From: Clostridiales bacterium
Lineage (GTDB): Bacteria; Bacillota; Clostridia; Lachnospirales; Lachnospiraceae
Direction: 5' to 3'
Assembly: GCA_012839295.1 (NCBI GenBank)
Contig: DUNO01000005.1
Span: 310,001 to 374,000, forward strand
DNA: 64,000 nucleotides
The notes beneath the pieces are model-generated. The model searched no databases and had not been told where the DNA came from. It was given only the letters and a program-made list of their open reading frames with translations. The translations under genes were made by a program, and so were the position numbers. Below are positions 60,894 to 64,000 of this stretch, piece by piece (positions within the stretch are counted from its first letter, which is position 1; every line of letters begins with the position of its first letter).

Positions 60894-61961
60894 ATGAAAT
60901 TCATACATATCGCAGACGTACATCTGGGGGCAGTCCCGGATTCTGGCAAGCCCTGGGGGGCTCCCAGGGAAAAGGAGATCTGGAACAGCTTTAGGAACAT
61001 CATAGATAAATGTAACGAAGAAAGGGTAGAACTGCTGCTTATTGCAGGAGACATGTTCCATAAGCAGCCGCTGCTGCGGGAATTAAAAGAGGTGAATTAT
61101 CTTTTTGGAAAATTAGAAACGGCCCAGGTGGTTTTAATGGCGGGCAACCATGACTATATCGCAGCCCGTTCTTATTACCAGGGCTTTGCCTGGAATGAAA
61201 GGGTCCATATGTTCCTTACGGAAGAGCTCTCGGCCTTCGAATTTCCGGAGCTGCAGACGGCGGTTTATGGCTTTAGCTACTGTAACCGGGATATTACAGA
61301 GAACCGCTATGATGATGTAAAGCCAGGGCAGGACAACCGGATCAACATCCTTCTTGCCCATGGAGGGGATGAGCGGGACATTCCCATGAACCGCAGGAAG
61401 CTGCAGGAGGCAGGCTTTGATTATATTGCCCTTGGCCATATCCATAAGCCGGAGGTCATTTCGGAAAAGATGGCCTACGCAGGCTCCCTGGAGCCGATTG
61501 ATAAAAATGAAACCGGTGAGAGGGGATATATCCTCGGTGAGATCGGGAGGGATCCTCAGGGGAGGAATAAGACCGCAATACGTTTCATCCCAAGCTCAGC
61601 AAGGGAGTATAAACGGATAGAATTAAATGTAACCCAGGACACAACAAACGGCTCGCTCCTTGACCAGGCCAGGGAAGCCATCCGTACCCTTGGGGAACAA
61701 CATATCTATTCCTTCCGCATCCAGGGGCTGAGGGATGAATTAGCACATTTTGATAAGGAAGCATTAAAGTCCCTGGGGAATGTCCTGGAGGTGGAGGATG
61801 GGTCCGTTCCGGATTATGATTTTGAAGCCTTATACCGGGAGAATGAAGGGAATCTAATAGGACTTTTTATTAAAAAAATCATGGAGACAGCGCAGCAGGA
61901 TGAAATAGCAAAAAAAGCCCTCTACTACGGGATTGAGGCTCTCCTCGGTTCCAGGGGCTAG
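60894..61961 (+). CDS. Metallophosphoesterase DNA repair exonuclease, SbcD/YhaO-like
   Basis: A 355-residue nuclease subunit with the calcineurin-type metal motifs HIADVHLGA, LIAGDMFHK, LMAGNHDY, LLAHGGDER and IALGHIHKPE. The C-terminal 110 residues form the capping and ATPase-docking region. AAAGGAGGAACC precedes the ATG. It works with the neighbouring SbcC/YhaN-like ATPase as an Mre11-Rad50-like complex in double-strand break or hairpin processing. The combination with a membrane-hairpin ATPase suggests the YhaO-YhaN subfamily. Confidence 0.92.
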   Translation: MKFIHIADVHLGAVPDSGKPWGAPREKEIWNSFRNIIDKCNEERVELLLIAGDMFHKQPLLRELKEVNYLFGKLETAQVVLMAGNHDYIAARSYYQGFAWNERVHMFLTEELSAFEFPELQTAVYGFSYCNRDITENRYDDVKPGQDNRINILLAHGGDERDIPMNRRKLQEAGFDYIALGHIHKPEVISEKMAYAGSLEPIDKNETGERGYILGEIGRDPQGRNKTAIRFIPSSAREYKRIELNVTQDTTNGSLLDQAREAIRTLGEQHIYSFRIQGLRDELAHFDKEALKSLGNVLEVEDGSVPDYDFEALYRENEGNLIGLFIKKIMETAQQDEIAKKALYYGIEALLGSRG

Positions 61962-61997
61962 TGTACCGGCTTGCTTTTGAAAGGAAAGGTAGATAAA

Positions 61998-64000
61998 TGC
62001 TTTTAAGAAGGTTAAAATTAAATTACTTCGGCCGCTTCCATAATAAGGAGCTTGAGCTGAAGCCGGGGATTAACCTGATCTATGGGGAAAATGAATCAGG
62101 AAAATCAACCCTTCATACCTTTATTAAAGGCATGCTCTTTGGGATAGAGCCCATGAGGGGCAGGGGTGCAGCCACAAAGGATGATGTCTACCATAAATAC
62201 CTTCCCTGGGAGTATCCCCAGGGCTATAGCGGAAGCCTGGAGCTGGAGCATGGGAACAAGGCCTACCAGCTGCAGAGGAGCTTCCATGCAAAGGATAAAA
62301 GCTTTTCTATCCTTGACCTTGCCACCGGACGGGAAATAAAGCTGGTGGAAGGGACGGTTCTGGATCTGGTTCCCGGACTGACCGAAGCCACCTTTAAAAA
62401 TACAATCAGCATAGAGCAGTTAAAAGCCTCCACGGACGCAGAGCTGGCAGCGCAGGTGCAAAATTACATCGCAAACCTGTCCCTTGCAAAAAGCCAGGAA
62501 GTGGATGTGGTAAAGGCGCTGCAGCTTCTGTCAGAGCAAAGGAAGCTCTATGACGGGAGCCAGACAGCGGAAGCAATAAAAAAAGTTCAGGCAGCTATTA
62601 AGAATGGCCTGGAAACTGAAGAACAGCTGGACCGTTTGACGTTTCAGTTAAAGGAGCTGCAGATCAGGGAACAACAGCTTGCGAAAAAGAAAAGCACCTT
62701 ATCAGGGGCTGTGGCAGACACCCAGGAGGAGCAGCGGATGGGTCAGCTTCCCGCAATTTTGGAGAAATACCGTTCCTACCAAAGGGCGGAGGAGCAGCTT
62801 AAGCAGCTGGAAAACCAGCATCAGGGATTATCGGATAGGCTGGGACAGCTGGAGGGTGAAGCTGGGCTGGAGGAGCTGAAGGATGCTGCCAGAAGGCTGG
62901 AGCAGTTAAAGCACAGGCTGCTGGAACTTAAGCCTGCCGGGCTTTTATTGCAGCAGGAGAAAGAAAAGCTCCATAAGAGACGCAGGGCAATCATAGCGAT
63001 AGACTTTAGTGTGGTCATAATATTAGTAATGGCGGTGTTCCTTATTTTGGGCGCCCAGCCGCTGGGCTTTTTGCTTATGGCTGTCCTGGTTGGTTTAGGG
63101 GCTGTACCCTATACGGTCTTACACAGATCAATGGAACGGAAAGGGCTTGACCTTCGTCAAAGAGAATATGAGCAGGTCAGGCAAATAGCCCTGGCTGAGG
63201 AAGGAATCAAAGCCCTGTTATTAAAGTACCAGATCAGCCGGCCGGAGGAGCTTTCCGGAATACAGGAAAAAGCCATGATGAAGCATATGTCCATAGAGAA
63301 CCTGAATCAGCATAAGAAAGAATTAGAGCAGCGCGTTCAGGAGCTTGAGGATCAAAACGACCTTCTTTATGAGGCTGTCATGAAATACATCCAGTATTTT
63401 CTTGAGGAGGATGAATTAAATGACGGCTCCATACAAAGGCTACAAGAAGAGATAGGGCGCAGAAGGCAGGAAGCCTTCGGCAAAGGGGAGGAAATTGACA
63501 AGGAGCTTAATGAGTGCAGGCTTCTGATAGAGAAGCTGCGCTGGGAAATCACATCCCTGGAAGCAAATGAAGAAGAGCTGCTTAGGAATAAGGAGCTGTA
63601 TGAGGAACTGCTGCAGAAGCAGGAAGAGGATTCCATGGAGCTGGAGGCTGTAAAGCTGGCCCATAGGACCATTCAGGAGCTGGCTGCGGATATCCATGAT
63701 TCCTTTGGACAGCAGCTGAATATGGCGGCCTCACAGATCATCCGGGAGGTCACAAAGGATAAATACAGGGATTTAAAGATTGATGAAAGATTAAACGTTA
63801 AGGTAGGGTGGAACGGCTCTTATGTCCAGTTTGACAGGTTGAGTGCCGGAACCATGGACCAGGTATATCTTGCCTTAAGGCTCGCAGTGGCAGACCTTCT
63901 TCTGGGGGAGGACCAGGCTCCCTTGATCCTGGATGACAGCCTTGCCCTATATGATGATTCCAGGGTGAAGGCGGCCTTAGAAGGTCTGGCAAGGAGGAAA
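61998..64000 (+). CDS. SbcC/YhaN-like coiled-coil ATPase (3' end outside window)
   Basis: A Rad50/SbcC-like AAA ATPase, 667 codons visible with no stop before the window edge. Walker A is GENESGKSTLHTF near residue 33. A coiled coil of about 100 residues is interrupted by two transmembrane helices (AIIAIDFSVVIILVMAVFLI and LGFLLMAVLVGLGAVPYTVL), a YhaN trait, before a second coiled coil. The C-terminal lobe has RLSAGTMDQVYLALRLA (signature) and Walker B PLILDDSLALYDD. AAGGAAAGG lies 7 bases before the ATG. It lies 36 bases after the SbcD-like gene and is cotranscribed. Confidence 0.92.

Noticed and set aside
60561-61061. 166-residue minus-strand ORF between flavodoxin and sbcD
   Set aside because: It runs antisense into the sbcD-like gene, has no ribosome binding site and no domain-like pattern; it spans the promoter region.

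Overview
The window looks like chromosome of a strictly anaerobic, low-to-moderate GC, Gram-positive Clostridia member, most likely Lachnospiraceae or close kin (inference). The support is a three-subunit electron-bifurcating-type [FeFe] hydrogenase operon with a separate sensory-type hydrogenase operon, a reverse rubrerythrin with a PerR-like regulator, a preQ1-I riboswitch in front of queT, lipoprotein-type binding proteins, LysM-GH18 and exosporium-like proteins typical of endospore formers, strong AGGAGG-type ribosome binding sites, and TTGACA/TATAAT promoters.

Layout. 0.3-5.4 kb: a secreted trigger-factor-like prolyl isomerase, a YgiQ radical SAM protein and a DEAD-box helicase; a strong promoter plus terminator between the last two predicts a ~70-nt RNA. 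5.6-9.2 kb (minus): a heterodimeric ABC exporter with one degenerate ATP site. 9.5-10.7 kb: perR and reverse rubrerythrin. 11.1-13.0 kb: a complete group IIC-like intron placed just after a terminator hairpin. 13.0-17.5 kb (minus): XRE-cupin regulator and potABCD polyamine uptake. 17.9-20.3 kb (minus): a chemoreceptor with a PerR-like box in its promoter, and a DUF1874-like protein. 20.6-26.0 kb (minus): the hydrogenase operon (NuoE-like, ATPase-like, 2Fe-2S, NuoF-like, HydA). 26.4-40.1 kb (plus): a carbohydrate locus with two GH97 enzymes, a GH36 alpha-galactosidase broken by an internal deletion, a YesM/AraC-type two-component pair and a sugar ABC importer. 40.5-45.3 kb: PAS with degenerate GGDEF, DRTGG, HATPase, sensory [FeFe] hydrogenase, DRTGG and PHP, a probable H2/redox-sensing module. 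45.5-49.2 kb: asnS, an LCP ligase and riboswitch-controlled queT. 49.3-52.0 kb: two LysM-GH18 paralogues that both lack the catalytic acid. 52.2-57.9 kb: oppDFBCA. 58.2-60.6 kb: exosporium-like protein, orphan holin-like protein, flavodoxin, and the C-terminal relic of an FMN-binding domain. 60.9-64.0 kb: SbcD/YhaO nuclease and SbcC/YhaN ATPase, cut off by the window end.

How parts fit together. The hydrogenase operon and the sensory module face away from each other, and the 14-kb carbohydrate locus lies between them. It is bracketed by two 116-bp copies (about 86% identical) of the same promoter-bearing sequence. This suggests that the two hydrogenase units were once divergent neighbours and that the sugar locus was inserted with duplication of the promoter region. 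PerR-like boxes sharing ATTACTAT occur at perR, rubrerythrin and the chemoreceptor, linking peroxide defence with taxis. No CRISPR array, rRNA or convincing tRNA gene was seen.
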